A DNA stretch of 64,000 nt, from contig NZ_FNLO01000017.1 in NCBI RefSeq assembly GCF_900095735.1, forward strand, positions 1 to 64,000, written 5' to 3'. Shown here piece after piece: positions 31,374-41,504 of the stretch. How positions within the stretch are numbered: position 1 is the stretch's first letter; each line of letters begins with the position of its first letter. Source of the stretch: Chitinasiproducens palmae (GTDB lineage Bacteria > Pseudomonadota > Gammaproteobacteria > Burkholderiales > Burkholderiaceae). The notes below the pieces were generated by a model, which saw nothing but the letters and a program-made list of their open reading frames with translations, made no database searches and was not told where the DNA came from. The translations under genes were made by a program, and so were the position numbers.

Positions 31374-32744
31374 TCAGTGAAGCGTGTGTCCGCCTGAAGA
31401 TTCGCCGTCGTCGGCATCCGCTGCATCGGACGACGAGTCCCCGGTCAACGCGTCGGCCAGATGCGAAGCAAGCGCGTCGAGTGCGACGCTGCGCTGGCCC
31501 TCGCCCGCACCGGCGCGCAGGGGTTTCACCGACGCCACGTCACGGGCAATTTCGTCGTCGCCAATGATAACCGCGAACACCGCGCCGCTCGCGTCCGCGC
31601 GCTTCATCTGTGACTTGAAGCTGCCCGCCTGCCCATCCGCCCCGGCATGGACGATCACATCGAAGCCGGCACTGCGCAGGTGCTCGCCGATCACCGAAGC
31701 CTTCAACGCGGCTGCATCGCCCTGATGGACCACATAGACGTCGCAACCGTCCGCTTCCATCTCGGGCGTCGTTTCCTTCAGCAGTTCGATGATGCGTTCG
31801 ACACCCATTGCCCAGCCGCAGCCCGGTGCCGGCTTGCCGCCCAGTTGCTCGATCAGCGGATCGTAGCGGCCGCCGCCGGCCACCGTTCCCTGCGCGCCCA
31901 GCCGATCCGTCACCCACTCGAAGACGGTGAGGTTGTAGTAATCGAGCCCGCGTACCAGACGCGGGTTGATCCTGAACGGAATGTTGTTCTCGCGCAGTCG
32001 CGCCTGCACGCCCTCGAAGTGGGCAAGCGATGCATCGCCGAGGAAGTCGATCAGGCGCGGCGCCGCGTTGACGATGTCCTGCAACGCCGGATTTTTCGTG
32101 TCGAGCACGCGCAACGGGTTCGTGTAAAGCCGCCGCTTGCCGTCCTCGTCCAGAGCGTCCGCGTGCTGCTCCAGATACGCGATCAAGGCCTCGCGATGAC
32201 GCGCGCGCTCGTCGGCCTGGCCGAGCGAGTTCAGTTCCAGCCGGATATCCGTCAGACCAAGATCGTCCCACAGCCGCTGGCACATCAGGATGATCTCGGC
32301 ATCGACGTCGGGACCGGCGAAGCCCAATGCCTCGACACCGACCTGGTGGAACTGGCGATACCGACCCCGCTGCGGCCGCTCGTGGCGGAACATCGGCCCC
32401 ATGTACCAGAGGCGCTTCGGGCCGTCGTAGAGCAGATTGTGCTCGATGGTCGCCCGCACCACCGCCGCGGTGTTTTCGGGACGCAGCGTCAGGTGCTCGC
32501 CATTCAGCGCATCGACGAAGCTGTACATCTCCTTTTCGACGATGTCGGTGACCTCGCCAATGCCGCGTGTGAACAGCGCGGTGTGTTCGACGATCGGGGT
32601 ACGGACTTGCCGATACCCGTAGGCGGCCAGCATCGCCCGCACCGCGCGTTCGAACTGCTCCCAATAAACCGCTTCTGCCGGGAGCAGGTCGTTCATGCCC
32701 TTCACACCGGACAGTTTTTCGATTTTCTTCTTGCTTTCAGACAT
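31374..32744 (-). CDS. hisS: Histidyl-tRNA synthetase
   Basis: A 456-aa class II aminoacyl-tRNA synthetase charging tRNA-His. It has motif 1/2/3 elements, the histidine-A region ([13 protein letters not shown] near 260), GGGRYD near 290, and the C-terminal anticodon-binding domain beginning near CDVYVV (about 332). The C-terminal tail is Ser/Asp-rich and slightly extended. It lies 27 bp after ispG. HisZ at 21854-23014 is the non-ligase paralogue. Confidence 0.97.
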   Translation of the reverse strand: MSESKKKIEKLSGVKGMNDLLPAEAVYWEQFERAVRAMLAAYGYRQVRTPIVEHTALFTRGIGEVTDIVEKEMYSFVDALNGEHLTLRPENTAAVVRATIEHNLLYDGPKRLWYMGPMFRHERPQRGRYRQFHQVGVEALGFAGPDVDAEIILMCQRLWDDLGLTDIRLELNSLGQADERARHREALIAYLEQHADALDEDGKRRLYTNPLRVLDTKNPALQDIVNAAPRLIDFLGDASLAHFEGVQARLRENNIPFRINPRLVRGLDYYNLTVFEWVTDRLGAQGTVAGGGRYDPLIEQLGGKPAPGCGWAMGVERIIELLKETTPEMEADGCDVYVVHQGDAAALKASVIGEHLRSAGFDVIVHAGADGQAGSFKSQMKRADASGAVFAVIIGDDEIARDVASVKPLRAGAGEGQRSVALDALASHLADALTGDSSSDAADADDGESSGGHTLH

Positions 32745-32771
32745 GTTCTCAGGTCGCGGCTTGCGCCAACA

Positions 32772-34049
32772 TCAGGACACTTGGGCGGCGCCGTAGCGGC
32801 GCTCGACATACTCGTTGACGATCTGCTGGAATTCCTCGGCAATACGCTCGCCGCGCAGCGTCTTGACCTTCTCGCCGTCGATATAGACCGGTGCGGCCGG
32901 GTTTTCGCCGGAGCCAGGCAGGCTGATGCCGATGTTCGCGTGTTTCGATTCGCCGGGGCCGTTCACGATACAACCCATCACCGCGACGTCCATCTGCTCC
33001 ACGCCCGGATAACGATTGCGCCACACTGGCATCTGCTCGCGCAGATAGGTCTGGATGCGCGAGGCCAGCTCCTGGAATACCGTGCTCGTGGTCCGGCCGC
33101 AGCCGGGACAGGCGATGACCATCGGCGTGAATGCCCGCAAGCCCATCGTTTGCAGGATTTCCTGCGCGACCACCACTTCGCCGGTGCGCGGCGCGCCCGG
33201 TTCCGGCGTCAGCGACACGCGAATCGTGTCGCCGATGCCTTCCTGGAGCAGCACGCCCAGCGCCGTCGACGACGCGACGATACCCTTGGAGCCCATTCCG
33301 GCCTCGGTCAGGCCGAGATGCAACGCATAGTTGCAGCGACGGGCGAGCGCCCGGTAGACCGCGATCAAGTCCTGGACCGCGCTGACCTTGCACGACAAGA
33401 TGATCTGGTCGGCACGCATGCCGAGATGCTCGGCCTGCGCGGCGGACTCGAGCGCCGAGCGGATCAGCGCCTCGTACATCACCCCTTTCGCGCCCATCGG
33501 CTTCGGCCGACTGGCATTCTCGTCCATCATGCGCGCAAGCAGCGCCTGATCCATGCTGCCCCAGTTCACACCGATCCGAACCGGCTTGTCATGGCGGCAA
33601 GCGGCCTCGATCATCTGCGCGAACTGCGTGTCACGCTTGCTGCCCTGGCCGACGTTGCCGGGGTTGATCCGATATTTGGACAGCGTCGCCGCGCACTCCG
33701 GGTACTCCGTCAACAACAGGTGGCCGTTGTAGTGGAAGTCGCCGACCAGTGGAACGTCGACGTTCATCCGGTCGAGCTGCTCGCGAATCGCAGGCACCGC
33801 CGCCGCCGCCTCGCGGGTGTTGACCGTCAAGCGCACCAGTTCGGAGCCGGCCTGCGCCAACTCCTTGATCTGGATCGCGGTTCCGATCACGTCGGTCGTG
33901 TCCGTGTTGGTCATCGACTGCACGCGCACCGGCGCCGTGCCGCCGATCACTACACTGCGTCCTCCCCAACGCACGGCGACGGGCGTTGCCGCGCGACGCG
34001 GCAACGGGCCGGTCGCGGCCTCGTCCAGGTTTTCAGGACTGTCTTGCAT
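32772..34049 (-). CDS. ispG: 4-hydroxy-3-methylbut-2-en-1-yl diphosphate synthase IspG
   Basis: Converts MEcPP to HMBPP in the non-mevalonate isoprenoid pathway, using a [4Fe-4S] cluster. The 425-aa protein has the N-terminal TIM-barrel-like region ([11 protein letters not shown]) and the C-terminal cluster motif with CPGCG and CIVNGPGE. As in most bacteria other than Gram-positives with longer forms, it is a single-module enzyme. It lies between rodZ and hisS. Confidence 0.97.
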   Translation of the reverse strand: MQDSPENLDEAATGPLPRRAATPVAVRWGGRSVVIGGTAPVRVQSMTNTDTTDVIGTAIQIKELAQAGSELVRLTVNTREAAAAVPAIREQLDRMNVDVPLVGDFHYNGHLLLTEYPECAATLSKYRINPGNVGQGSKRDTQFAQMIEAACRHDKPVRIGVNWGSMDQALLARMMDENASRPKPMGAKGVMYEALIRSALESAAQAEHLGMRADQIILSCKVSAVQDLIAVYRALARRCNYALHLGLTEAGMGSKGIVASSTALGVLLQEGIGDTIRVSLTPEPGAPRTGEVVVAQEILQTMGLRAFTPMVIACPGCGRTTSTVFQELASRIQTYLREQMPVWRNRYPGVEQMDVAVMGCIVNGPGESKHANIGISLPGSGENPAAPVYIDGEKVKTLRGERIAEEFQQIVNEYVERRYGAAQVS

Positions 34050-34108
34050 CGTCTTCGCTGTATCGGGTGGCAGGCGGACCGGCGAGGCCCGCCCGAATCT
34101 TGGGAAAT

Positions 34109-35197
34109 TCAGGGAAGGTCGACGCGCGCCACCTGGCTGCGCCCCTTCGTGTACCGCTGCAGATCGATGGTCTGGCCGTCGACGGTCAGCGAATTCAAGC
34201 CGGCGACATTGCCGACCACGATCTGGATCGGTCGAACCGCCTGCAGGTTTTGCGGGCTGCCCGGCCGCACGGTGCCGGAAAAGACTTCCTTACCGCCTTT
34301 CTGACGCACGCTGATCCAGCTGTCCTGGCGCACGTCGACGACGACATTCGCGCCGCTGACGCCGGACGCGTTGGCGGTCAGCGAAGCCGGGGTGACCGCA
34401 CCCGACTGCTGCGGGGTTGCCGCCGCACCCGATGCTTCCGGCGGCCGCACCGGACTGGCCGGCAGCACGGTGGGTGCGCCAGGGGTCGGCGACACGGTCG
34501 CGCCGGGCGCCACCGCCGGGTTGTCAGTGGCCCCGGCCGTTCCGGTGCCGTCCGTTCCCACCGTTGCGCCCGTTGCGCCCGTTGCGCCCGTTCCGCCCGT
34601 GCCCATCACGCCGCTGGTCGGCAGCGCCGTGGTAACGGTATCCGAGCCGCCCAACTGCGTCGTCGCAGTCGTGCCGGTCGCCTTGCCACTGCCCTGCCAG
34701 CGCGCCAGCCAGCCATTCGGCTCATTGGCGAGACGCCAGACGACCAAGGCAACCAACACCGCCACCACCGCGACACCGCCGATCAGCCAGGAGCGCCGGT
34801 CGGTGCGGCGCGTGCTCCAGGTCAGCGGCACATGTGCACGCCGCAGGCCGGTGCTCGCGGCCGGCTCCGGCAACGAGAAGTCGGGCGACAGACCACCCGA
34901 GCGCTTCAACGCGGTGACGAGCGGGGCTGGATCGATTTGCAGAATCTTTGCATAGCTGCGAACCAGGCCGATTGCAAACGTGACGTCGGGTAGGACGGAC
35001 AGGTCGCCCGCTTCGAGGCCAGCCAGCTTCGCGACCGGCACTTTCAGGCGCGCCGCCATCTCGTCGACCGAACGTCCCTTCTGCATCCGCGCGGCCGCCA
35101 ACTGTTCCCCGACAACGCGCGCATTCTCGTCGACCGGCTTTCCGGCGCTGGTCGACGATCCGGCGCCGTCGATACCGCGCTGCGATAGATCAGTCAT
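34109..35197 (-). CDS. rodZ: RodZ-like cytoskeletal adaptor with tandem-repeat linker
   Basis: Links MreB filaments to the cell-wall machinery. The 362-aa protein has a cytoplasmic helix-turn-helix domain (about 27-95), a transmembrane helix (about 137-155), a Gly/Thr/Ala/Pro-rich periplasmic linker, and a C-terminal beta domain of the DUF4115 type (about 283-362, [11 protein letters not shown]). The linker holds a perfect tripeptide array at about 201-212, encoded by the 9-bp repeat at 34561-34596. The ATG lies 2 bp after the pilW-like stop with AAGGA upstream. Confidence 0.93.
   Translation of the reverse strand: MTDLSQRGIDGAGSSTSAGKPVDENARVVGEQLAAARMQKGRSVDEMAARLKVPVAKLAGLEAGDLSVLPDVTFAIGLVRSYAKILQIDPAPLVTALKRSGGLSPDFSLPEPAASTGLRRAHVPLTWSTRRTDRRSWLIGGVAVVAVLVALVVWRLANEPNGWLARWQGSGKATGTTATTQLGGSDTVTTALPTSGVMGTGGTGATGATGATVGTDGTGTAGATDNPAVAPGATVSPTPGAPTVLPASPVRPPEASGAAATPQQSGAVTPASLTANASGVSGANVVVDVRQDSWISVRQKGGKEVFSGTVRPGSPQNLQAVRPIQIVVGNVAGLNSLTVDGQTIDLQRYTKGRSQVARVDLP
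34561..34596. repeat. In-frame 9-bp repeat in rodZ
   Basis: Three copies of CCGTTGCGC and one CCGTTCCGC variant encode Gly-Ala-Thr/Gly-Gly-Thr tripeptides in the periplasmic linker. The period is a multiple of three, so copy changes keep the frame. Confidence 0.9.
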
Positions 35198-35199
35198 CG

Positions 35200-35982
35200 T
35201 TATTCCTTGTCTTGCATGGCTTCTTGCTTCGCTTCTCGCAGGTCGTGCAGTGGTCGACAGTGCGTCGAGATTCTACCCCGCGCGCCGGCCCGGCGGCATG
35301 TTCCGTCGCTTCCGCCCTTCGCCATGCGCCCGCGGCGCGCCAAACCGCCCTGGTCCGCGCCGACGGCGCAGCGTCTGCGCGTGCGCTGGCGGGCATCGCG
35401 CCGACCGGCATCCGCGCCGCCGCGACAGCGCCGGAGGATCGCTTCGACAGCGCCCGCGCCAGCTTCGCCGGCGGCTGGCCCATGCCCGGGCATCGGCCGG
35501 CGCAGATACCGCGACAGCGCGTCCATCGCCTCACGGCGCTGCCGCCCATCCGCACTCGCGCACAGCAAGGTGGCAAGGTTGGCCGCTGCAGCAATGCCTT
35601 GCGTCTCGGCGAACGCCAGCCGATCCGCGGGGGCCGCATCGCCGCCCTGCCCGAACAGCGCCATGAAGAAGGCCAGCGCGTGGTCGCGACGACCCAACGC
35701 GGCGCTTGCGAGCGCCGCCAGATGCAACGCAAAGGGATCGTCGGGGATCGCAGCCAGCGCGCGCCGCGCTTCGAGCAGCGCCACATCGGCTCGACCATCG
35801 TTCAAGTAGGCCGCGGCCAGCGCCCGATGCGCGGCGGCGCGCGCCTCGGCGGGCGACCCTGCGAGCGAGACGCCCGTCTCGCTGGCGAGCACCGGACGCT
35901 GACGTCGCGCCTGCGGGCCGCTGCCGACGTCGGCACAGGCGACCAGCGCCGCGGTGACTAGAAGCGGCGTCCAAACCCTCAT
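35200..35982 (-). CDS. PilW/PilF-like TPR lipoprotein, apparently degenerate in its C-terminal half
   Basis: The position between rlmN and rodZ is that of pilW/pilF, a TPR lipoprotein needed for type IV pilus secretin assembly. The 260-aa protein has a signal peptide and lipobox LVAC (Cys16) and one good TPR pair (AAAYLNDGRADVALLEARRAL then ALHLAALASAALGRRDHALAFF). After about residue 165 it becomes an Arg/Gly/Ala-rich sequence with no TPR character. No other frame restores it. It may be a decaying gene or a reduced, diverged homologue. Confidence 0.65.
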   Translation of the reverse strand: MRVWTPLLVTAALVACADVGSGPQARRQRPVLASETGVSLAGSPAEARAAAHRALAAAYLNDGRADVALLEARRALAAIPDDPFALHLAALASAALGRRDHALAFFMALFGQGGDAAPADRLAFAETQGIAAAANLATLLCASADGRQRREAMDALSRYLRRPMPGHGPAAGEAGAGAVEAILRRCRGGADAGRRDARQRTRRRCAVGADQGGLARRGRMAKGGSDGTCRRAGARGRISTHCRPLHDLREAKQEAMQDKE

Positions 35983-36008
35983 CCCTGCCTCGCGCCTGGC
36001 CAATCCGA

Positions 36009-37127
36009 TTACGCCTGCGCCGATGCCACGATCGGAACCACGCGCGCCTGACGCTCGGCAAGCCGCGTGCGGTCCTGCACCGTCCCGGCCAACTGGCCGC
36101 AGGCCGCATCGATGTCGTCGCCGCGTGTCTTTCTGATGGTCGTCACCAGTCCGGCGTCGATCAGCACTTCCGCGAAACGCTTGATCGCGTCGTTGCCGGA
36201 TCGGAACAGCCCGGACTCGGGAAACGGATTGAACGGTATCAGATTGAATTTGCAGGGCACGTCGCGCACCAGTGCGACAAGTTCCCGGGCATGCGAGACG
36301 CTGTCGTTGACGCCGTCCAGCATGCAGTATTCGAACGTGATGAAATCTCGCGGCGCGTGCGCGAGATAGCGCTCGCAGGCGCCCATCAACTCACGCAACG
36401 GGTATTTACGATTGAGCGGGATCAGGCTGTCGCGCAGACCGTCGTTCGGCGCATGCAGCGAGACCGCGAGCGCGACCGGCAATTCGCGCGACAGACGGTC
36501 CATCATCGGCACCACGCCGGAAGTCGACAACGTCACACGTCGACGCGACAGTCCATAGGCGTTGTCGTCGAGCATGAGGCGCATCGCCGGCACCACGTTG
36601 TCGAAGTTGAGCAGCGGTTCGCCCATCCCCATCATCACGACGTTGGTGATCACGCGGTCCTGGGCGTTACCGCGCGCGTTGCGCAGCGCGAATTCCGCCT
36701 TCCAGACCTGCCCGATGATCTCGCCAACGGTCAGGTTGCGGCTGAAACCCTGCTTGCCCGTCGAACAGAAGCGGCAGTTCACCGCGCATCCGGCCTGCGA
36801 CGACACGCAGAGCGTGCCGCGCCCGGTTTCCGGGATGAACACCGTCTCGACGGCATTGCCATTGCCCACGTCGAGCAGCCACTTGCGCGTGCCGTCGGCG
36901 GAGACGTGATCGGTGATCGCAGCGGGCGCAGCGATGCGCGCGCGGCCGCTGAGCTTGGCGCGCAGCGACTTCGCCAGGTCCGTCATGTCGGCGAAGTCGT
37001 CAGCGCCGCGCTGGTGGATCCAGCGCTGCAGTTGCTTGGCCCTGAAAGCCTTCTCCCCCAAGCGGTCGCAATAATCGACCAGCCCAGCGGCGTCGAAATC
37101 GAGCAGGTTGATGGAGTCGGCTGACAT
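36009..37127 (-). CDS. rlmN: Dual-specificity RNA methyltransferase RlmN
   Basis: A radical SAM enzyme that methylates C2 of A2503 in 23S rRNA and A37 of some tRNAs. The cluster motif CAVNCRFC (CX3CX2C) is clear near residue 110, followed by [12 protein letters not shown]. The second catalytic cysteine is present near the C-terminus (DIDAACGQL). I start at the ATG giving [11 protein letters not shown] (372 aa), the usual N-terminus. It lies 82 bp after ndk. Confidence 0.96.
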   Translation of the reverse strand: MSADSINLLDFDAAGLVDYCDRLGEKAFRAKQLQRWIHQRGADDFADMTDLAKSLRAKLSGRARIAAPAAITDHVSADGTRKWLLDVGNGNAVETVFIPETGRGTLCVSSQAGCAVNCRFCSTGKQGFSRNLTVGEIIGQVWKAEFALRNARGNAQDRVITNVVMMGMGEPLLNFDNVVPAMRLMLDDNAYGLSRRRVTLSTSGVVPMMDRLSRELPVALAVSLHAPNDGLRDSLIPLNRKYPLRELMGACERYLAHAPRDFITFEYCMLDGVNDSVSHARELVALVRDVPCKFNLIPFNPFPESGLFRSGNDAIKRFAEVLIDAGLVTTIRKTRGDDIDAACGQLAGTVQDRTRLAERQARVVPIVASAQA

Positions 37128-37209
37128 GATGGCCTCGTTGTCGCTGGCCGCTGTACGACCGTGAGGGCCGTCGTGGCGGCTTGCGCCCGCCCCAACGGCC
37201 CTGTGCAGC

Positions 37210-37635
37210 TCAGCGCGAATAGACGTTGATTTCCGGGAAGAAGAAGGCGATTTCGCCCTTGGCCGTCTCGGCCGCATCCGAACCGTGCACCGCGTTCGCG
37301 TCGATGCTGTCGGCGAAGTCGGCGCGGATCGTGCCCTTGTCGGCCTTCTTCGGATCGGTCGCGCCCATCAGTTCGCGGTTCTTCAGAATCGCATTCTCGC
37401 CTTCGAGCACCTGGATCATCACCGGGCCCGAGATCATGAAGCCGACCAGATCCTTGAAGAACGGACGCTCGGCATGCACCGCGTAGAACTTCTCGGCATC
37501 GGCCTGCGACAGCTGCGCCAGACGGGCGGCCACGATCTTCAGGCCAGCGCCCTCGAAGCGGCTGTAGATCTGGCCGATCACGTTCTTCGCCACTGCGTCC
37601 GGCTTGATGATCGACAAGGTGCGCTCGATTGCCAT
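37210..37635 (-). CDS. ndk: Nucleoside diphosphate kinase
   Basis: Transfers gamma-phosphate between nucleoside triphosphates and diphosphates. The 141-aa protein shows [12 protein letters not shown] near the N-terminus and the signature NAVHGSDA with the phosphorylated catalytic His near residue 117. Length is canonical. It has its own extended -10 promoter just upstream and starts the long rlmN-to-bamB minus-strand run. Confidence 0.98.
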   Translation of the reverse strand: MAIERTLSIIKPDAVAKNVIGQIYSRFEGAGLKIVAARLAQLSQADAEKFYAVHAERPFFKDLVGFMISGPVMIQVLEGENAILKNRELMGATDPKKADKGTIRADFADSIDANAVHGSDAAETAKGEIAFFFPEINVYSR

Positions 37636-37682
37636 GAAAACCTCAAAAAAAGAATAAGTTATTGGGAAAAGTGCAATCTGGC

Positions 37683-37691
37683 ATTATAGCA
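37683..37691 (-). promoter_or_regulatory. Extended -10 promoter for ndk
   Basis: TGCTATAAT on the minus strand is a perfect extended -10 element, 48 bp upstream of the ndk ATG. The surroundings are markedly AT-richer than the genome. No consensus -35 at 16-18 bp, as is common for extended -10 promoters. Confidence 0.65.
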
Positions 37692-37769
37692 TGATCGGTT
37701 GTATCATTCGCTGTAACCCTTACAGAACTGTAAGGCGCGGTGCGAGCGCCCGCCACTCTGCCACTTGGC

Positions 37770-37775
37770 TATAAG
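37770..37775 (+). promoter_or_regulatory. Possible -10 box for the YccA gene
   Basis: TATAAG on the plus strand, 88 bp upstream of the start of the Bax inhibitor-1 family gene, divergent from ndk. No clear -35 accompanies it. Confidence 0.35.
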
Positions 37776-37863
37776 ATTGCATCTGAGCCGGGCGTCGCGA
37801 TGGCGATGACGTATCGATGGCGCGACCCGCGCCGGCGTTCGAAGCACTTAACCTGGAGCGTAT

Positions 37864-38565
37864 ATGAACGACTTTCGGTCCTACGACTTTGGCCGCAATG
37901 GCGCGATCTCGGCGGTCGAGGTCCGCAACAAGGTGTTGCGCAACACCTATTGGCTGCTTGCGCTATCGATGGTCCCGACCGTGATCGGCGCGTGGCTCGG
38001 CGTCGCGACGGGTCTGTCGAACGTGATGATGCTGCGTCCGGGCATGACGTTGATCGCCTTCGTGGTGATCGGCATGGGCCTGATGTTCGCGGTTCAGCGC
38101 AACCGGGAAAGCGGCGTCGGCGTGGCGCTCCTGCTTGTCTTCACGCTGTTCATGGGCGTGATGCTGTCGCGCCTGGTCGGCTTCGTGCTCGGCTTCCAGA
38201 ACGGCGCGTCGCTGATTGCGATGGCCTTCGGCGGCACCGGCGTGATCTTCGCGGCGATGGCAACCGTGGCCACCGTCTCGAAGCGCGACTTCAGCGGCCT
38301 CGGACGCTGGCTGTTGATGGGCGTGATCGTGCTGCTGCTGGCGGCCGTGGCAAACATGTTCCTGCAACTGCCGTCGCTGGTCCTGACCGTGTCGACGCTG
38401 GCGATCGTCATCTTCTCGGCGTTCATGCTGGTCGACATCCAGCGCGTCGTCAACGGCGGCGAGACAAACTACGTCTCGGCCACGCTGGCGATCTATCTGG
38501 ACCTGTACAACGTGTTCTCGAACCTGCTTGCTCTGCTCGGCATTTTCGGCGGCAATCGCAACTGA
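37864..38565 (+). CDS. Bax inhibitor-1/YccA family inner-membrane protein
   Basis: A 233-aa polytopic membrane protein with seven predicted hydrophobic segments of the UPF0005/BI-1 family. E. coli YccA is a substrate and modulator of FtsH, which fits the presence of hflKC in the same region, although these genes are not adjacent. The C-terminus VNGGETNYVSATLAIYLDLYNVF is the family signature. Divergent from ndk and followed by a strong terminator. Confidence 0.93.
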   Translation: MNDFRSYDFGRNGAISAVEVRNKVLRNTYWLLALSMVPTVIGAWLGVATGLSNVMMLRPGMTLIAFVVIGMGLMFAVQRNRESGVGVALLLVFTLFMGVMLSRLVGFVLGFQNGASLIAMAFGGTGVIFAAMATVATVSKRDFSGLGRWLLMGVIVLLLAAVANMFLQLPSLVLTVSTLAIVIFSAFMLVDIQRVVNGGETNYVSATLAIYLDLYNVFSNLLALLGIFGGNRN

Positions 38566-38610
38566 ATCCTGCCAGCATAAGCGACGCCCGCTAGCACCGG
38601 GTGTCGACGA

Positions 38611-38640
38611 AGGCCGCCAGTCAACGCTGGCGGCCTTTTT
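38611..38640 (+). terminator. Intrinsic terminator after the YccA gene
   Basis: A perfect stem AGGCCGCCAG / CTGGCGGCCT with the 6-nt loop TCAACG is followed by TTTT and C. It lies 45 bp after the stop codon and is one of the clearest terminators in the window. Confidence 0.95.
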
Positions 38641-38921
38641 CATTGCCGAGCCGCAGCGGCGGGTCAGCGCGCGGCATTCGATGTACGGGTTCGCTCCGGC
38701 TGACGGTTCCAAGCGGCGCGTGCGACGCGGCGGCGGTCCGCGCGGACCGTCCGGACCGTGTGAACGGCGTCGACCTGCCGCGACGGCGCATGTCGAGGCA
38801 TCCGCCGCTGCCGGCCCCGGCGCCGATCACCGCCCTGGCGACCGCGCGCGCGAAACGGCTCTCGCCACCGAGGCACGGCGCGTTGCGCCTTCCGTCCACC
38901 GAGGGATCGGCGCTTGCTGCC
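38641..38921. other. Convergent intergenic region YccA gene-rlmD
   Basis: About 280 bp after the terminator and before the rlmD stop. High-GC, no recognisable gene or repeat. Confidence 0.5.
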
Positions 38922-40298
38922 TCAGGGCCGCTCGAACAGCGCGATCGATTCGACGTGGGAGGTGTGCGGGAACATATTGACCACGCCGGCGCCTCGCAAT
39001 ACGTATCCCGCTTCGTGCACCAGCAGGCCGGCGTCACGTGCAAGGGTCGCCGGATTGCACGAGACGTAGACGATGCGCGCCGGCAGGAACGCGTGCTCGC
39101 CGGCCGCCGCCAGCTCGGCCAGTGTCTTGGCGATGGCCAGTGCGCCTTCACGCGGAGGATCGATCAGTGCCTTGTCGAACGGTCCCAGGTCGCGCCAGGT
39201 CTGCACGTCCATCTCGAACAGGTTGCGGCAGGCAAAGTCGGTGCGGTCGGCAACCCCATTGCGACGGGCGTTGTCCAGCGCGCGCTCGGTCAATACGGTG
39301 CTGCCCTCGATGCCGAACACCTGGCCCGCCCGGCGTGCGAGCGGCAGCGTGAAGTTGCCAAGCCCGCAGAACAGGTCGATCACACGGTCGGTCGAAGTCG
39401 GCGCCAGCAGCTTCAACGCCCGCGAGACGAGCACGCGATTGATCGCATGGTTCACCTGCGTAAAGTCGGTCGGGCGGAACGGCATGCGGATATCGAACTC
39501 GGGCAGCGTGTAGTCCAGCGCCGGCTGCTCCGGATAGAACAACTCGATCGAATCCGGTCCTTTGGGCTGCAACCAGAACTGCACGCCGTGTCGATCCGCG
39601 AAAGCGCGCAGCAATGCCGCATCGGCGTCGTTGATCGGCTCCAGCACGCGCAGCACCAGGGCCGTGACACTCGCCCCGACCGCGACTTCGACCTGCGGCA
39701 TACGGTCCCGGATCGACAGCCCACCGACGAGTTCGCGCAACGGCACCAGTAGCGCCGAGATGGCCGGCGGCAGCACTTCGCAACTGGTCATGTCGGCGAC
39801 GTAGCTGCTCTTCCGCTCGTGGAACCCGACCAGCACGCCGCCCTTCTTGACGACATTGCGCACGGTCAGCCGTGCGCGGTATCGGTAGCCCCACGACGGC
39901 CCGTGGATCGGCCGGAACATGACCTCGGGCCGGTTCTTGCCGAGGTGCCAGAGGTTGTCTTCCAGCACACGCTGCTTGGCGGCGACCTGACCCCGCACGT
40001 CCAGATGCTGCATCGAACAGCCACCACACACTCCGAAGAAACGGCAACGCGGCGTGACCCGTTGCGCGCTCTGCGTCAGCAAGCGCGACAGCGTCGCCTG
40101 TTCGAACGACGGCTTTTTGCGGTAACTCGAATATTCGACGGTTTCGCCAGGCAGCGCGCCTTCGACGAAGATCACCTTGCCGCCGTGGCCATGTTCGTCG
40201 GCATCGCGCCGGGCGACGCCGCGGGCGTCCATGTCGAGCGATTCGATGGTGGCAATGAGCGCGGCACGCGGTTCGTCTGCCCGCTTTGATTGTGTCAC
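38922..40298 (-). CDS. rlmD: 23S rRNA (uracil-1939-C5) methyltransferase RlmD
   Basis: A SAM-dependent m5U methyltransferase of the RumA/TrmA family. It shows a TRAM domain ([13 protein letters not shown] onwards), the Fe-S cysteines of [15 protein letters not shown] motif [16 protein letters not shown], and catalytic DPPREGA plus [13 protein letters not shown] choose a GTG start at 40298 (458 aa), 8 nt after an AGCAGG ribosome-binding site; the longer upstream frame has no such signal. Confidence 0.94.
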   Translation of the reverse strand: MTQSKRADEPRAALIATIESLDMDARGVARRDADEHGHGGKVIFVEGALPGETVEYSSYRKKPSFEQATLSRLLTQSAQRVTPRCRFFGVCGGCSMQHLDVRGQVAAKQRVLEDNLWHLGKNRPEVMFRPIHGPSWGYRYRARLTVRNVVKKGGVLVGFHERKSSYVADMTSCEVLPPAISALLVPLRELVGGLSIRDRMPQVEVAVGASVTALVLRVLEPINDADAALLRAFADRHGVQFWLQPKGPDSIELFYPEQPALDYTLPEFDIRMPFRPTDFTQVNHAINRVLVSRALKLLAPTSTDRVIDLFCGLGNFTLPLARRAGQVFGIEGSTVLTERALDNARRNGVADRTDFACRNLFEMDVQTWRDLGPFDKALIDPPREGALAIAKTLAELAAAGEHAFLPARIVYVSCNPATLARDAGLLVHEAGYVLRGAGVVNMFPHTSHVESIALFERP

Positions 40299-40714
40299 GG
40301 TGGGAACCTGCTGAAAGTCGGAAACGCGAGATTGTATACGTGTCGTCTGGTGCAACGTTGTCTGCACGTTACGCGGCGTGCCACGCCAGCCACGCGGCGC
40401 GACGCCGGTCGCACGGCGGCGGCGGCACCGCGTCGGAAACAGGCCGGGCGCGCCGTCGATTCAAACGCGCCCGGCCATGCGTCAGCTCGCGGCGCTTCAT
40501 GGCCCTTGATGGCCCTTGATGGCCCTTGATGGCCCTTCATCATGCACAGGCCCCGCCCAGGGGCGCCGTGCCGCGGTTGCCCCTGCCTGTGCTGACACAT
40601 GGCGCGAGCGGCTACGTCGCGTTGCGGCAGGCACCAGGGCCTGCCGCATGAGGCCCACTGCATCAGGCCCACTGCATCAGGCATCAGGTCCACCACATCA
40701 CGCATCCGACACGC
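40299..40714. other. Spacer with 10-bp and 14-bp repeats between the exonuclease gene and rlmD
   Basis: About 415 bp. It contains the ATGGCCCTTG array at 40499-40540 and, further right, imperfect ATCAGGCCCACTGC units (about 40650-40690). Frames through it are repeat-driven and not protein-like. No gene seen. Confidence 0.6.
40499..40540. repeat. 10-bp tandem repeat, four copies
   Basis: ATGGCCCTTG is repeated three times exactly plus a fourth copy ending in C, then AT. The period would break any reading frame on copy change, which fits its intergenic position. Confidence 0.92.
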
Positions 40715-41500
40715 TCAGGCGTCGTCCGGACTGAAGCCGGCCAGATAGTCGGGCCATTGTGCGCCCGACGCCTCGGCCAGCGCCGCCTTGACTACCGCGA
40801 CTTCTTCCAGATAGGCCGCCCGGGTGAAGATGCCGCGCAGCAGCTGGAAACGGCAGTACATCAGATAGGTATTGACCACGTCCGTCTCGCAGTACGCGCG
40901 AATGTCGGCCAGCCTGCCCTCGCGATACGCGGGCCAGACCTGCGAGCCGTCCATGCCCTGCTTCCCCGGAAAGCCGCACAGCTTGGCCAGCGCATCGAGC
41001 GGCGCGTTCGCACGGCTCTGATAAAGCGCAAGCAGGTCCATCAGATCGGTATGACGCTGGTGATAGCGGCTGATGTAGTTGTTCCACTTGAAGTCGCGGT
41101 CTTCTTCTCCCTGGTCCCAATAACGCGGCGCCGCAAGCCCGTGGATCAATGCGCGGTAATGCAGGACCGGCAGATCGAAGCCCGCCCCGTTCCAGGACAC
41201 GAGCGTGGGCGTATACCGTTCAATCACCTTGAAGAACGACTGGATCAGCGCCGGCTCGCCGTCCTCGGGCGTGCCCAGCGATCGCACGCGGAAACCGTCG
41301 TTGTCGCGAAACACACACGAGATCGCGACGATGCGCTGCAGATGGTGCGGCAGGAACTCGGAGCCGGTGCGTTGCCGCCGTTCGGCGAACGCCTGTTCGG
41401 CCACCGCCTCGTCGGACAGATTCGACAATGCCGGTTCGAGTTTGCGCAGGCCGTGCACATCCGGCACGGTTTCAATGTCGAAGACGAGAACGGGAATCAC
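40715..41500 (-). CDS. Predicted 3'-5' exonuclease, PolB-like (DNA_pol_B_exo2)
   Basis: A 261-aa stand-alone DEDD-type exonuclease domain: VFDIETVPD with the first Asp-Glu pair (8-10), LVSWNGAGFDLPVL with the second Asp, and CETDVVNTYLMYCRF with the last Asp. The family is related to the proofreading domain of DNA polymerase II, but its role is unproven. It starts with GTG 4 bp after the rpoS stop, so it is probably cotranscribed with rpoS and could contribute to stationary-phase DNA maintenance (inference). Confidence 0.88.
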   Translation of the reverse strand: MIPVLVFDIETVPDVHGLRKLEPALSNLSDEAVAEQAFAERRQRTGSEFLPHHLQRIVAISCVFRDNDGFRVRSLGTPEDGEPALIQSFFKVIERYTPTLVSWNGAGFDLPVLHYRALIHGLAAPRYWDQGEEDRDFKWNNYISRYHQRHTDLMDLLALYQSRANAPLDALAKLCGFPGKQGMDGSQVWPAYREGRLADIRAYCETDVVNTYLMYCRFQLLRGIFTRAAYLEEVAVVKAALAEASGAQWPDYLAGFSPDDA

Positions 41501-41504
41501 AGGG

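Noticed and set aside
31647-34304. An 885-codon plus-strand frame spanning hisS and ispG antisense
   Set aside because: Shadow of two real genes; Arg/His-rich, no domain, crosses two genes and their spacer.
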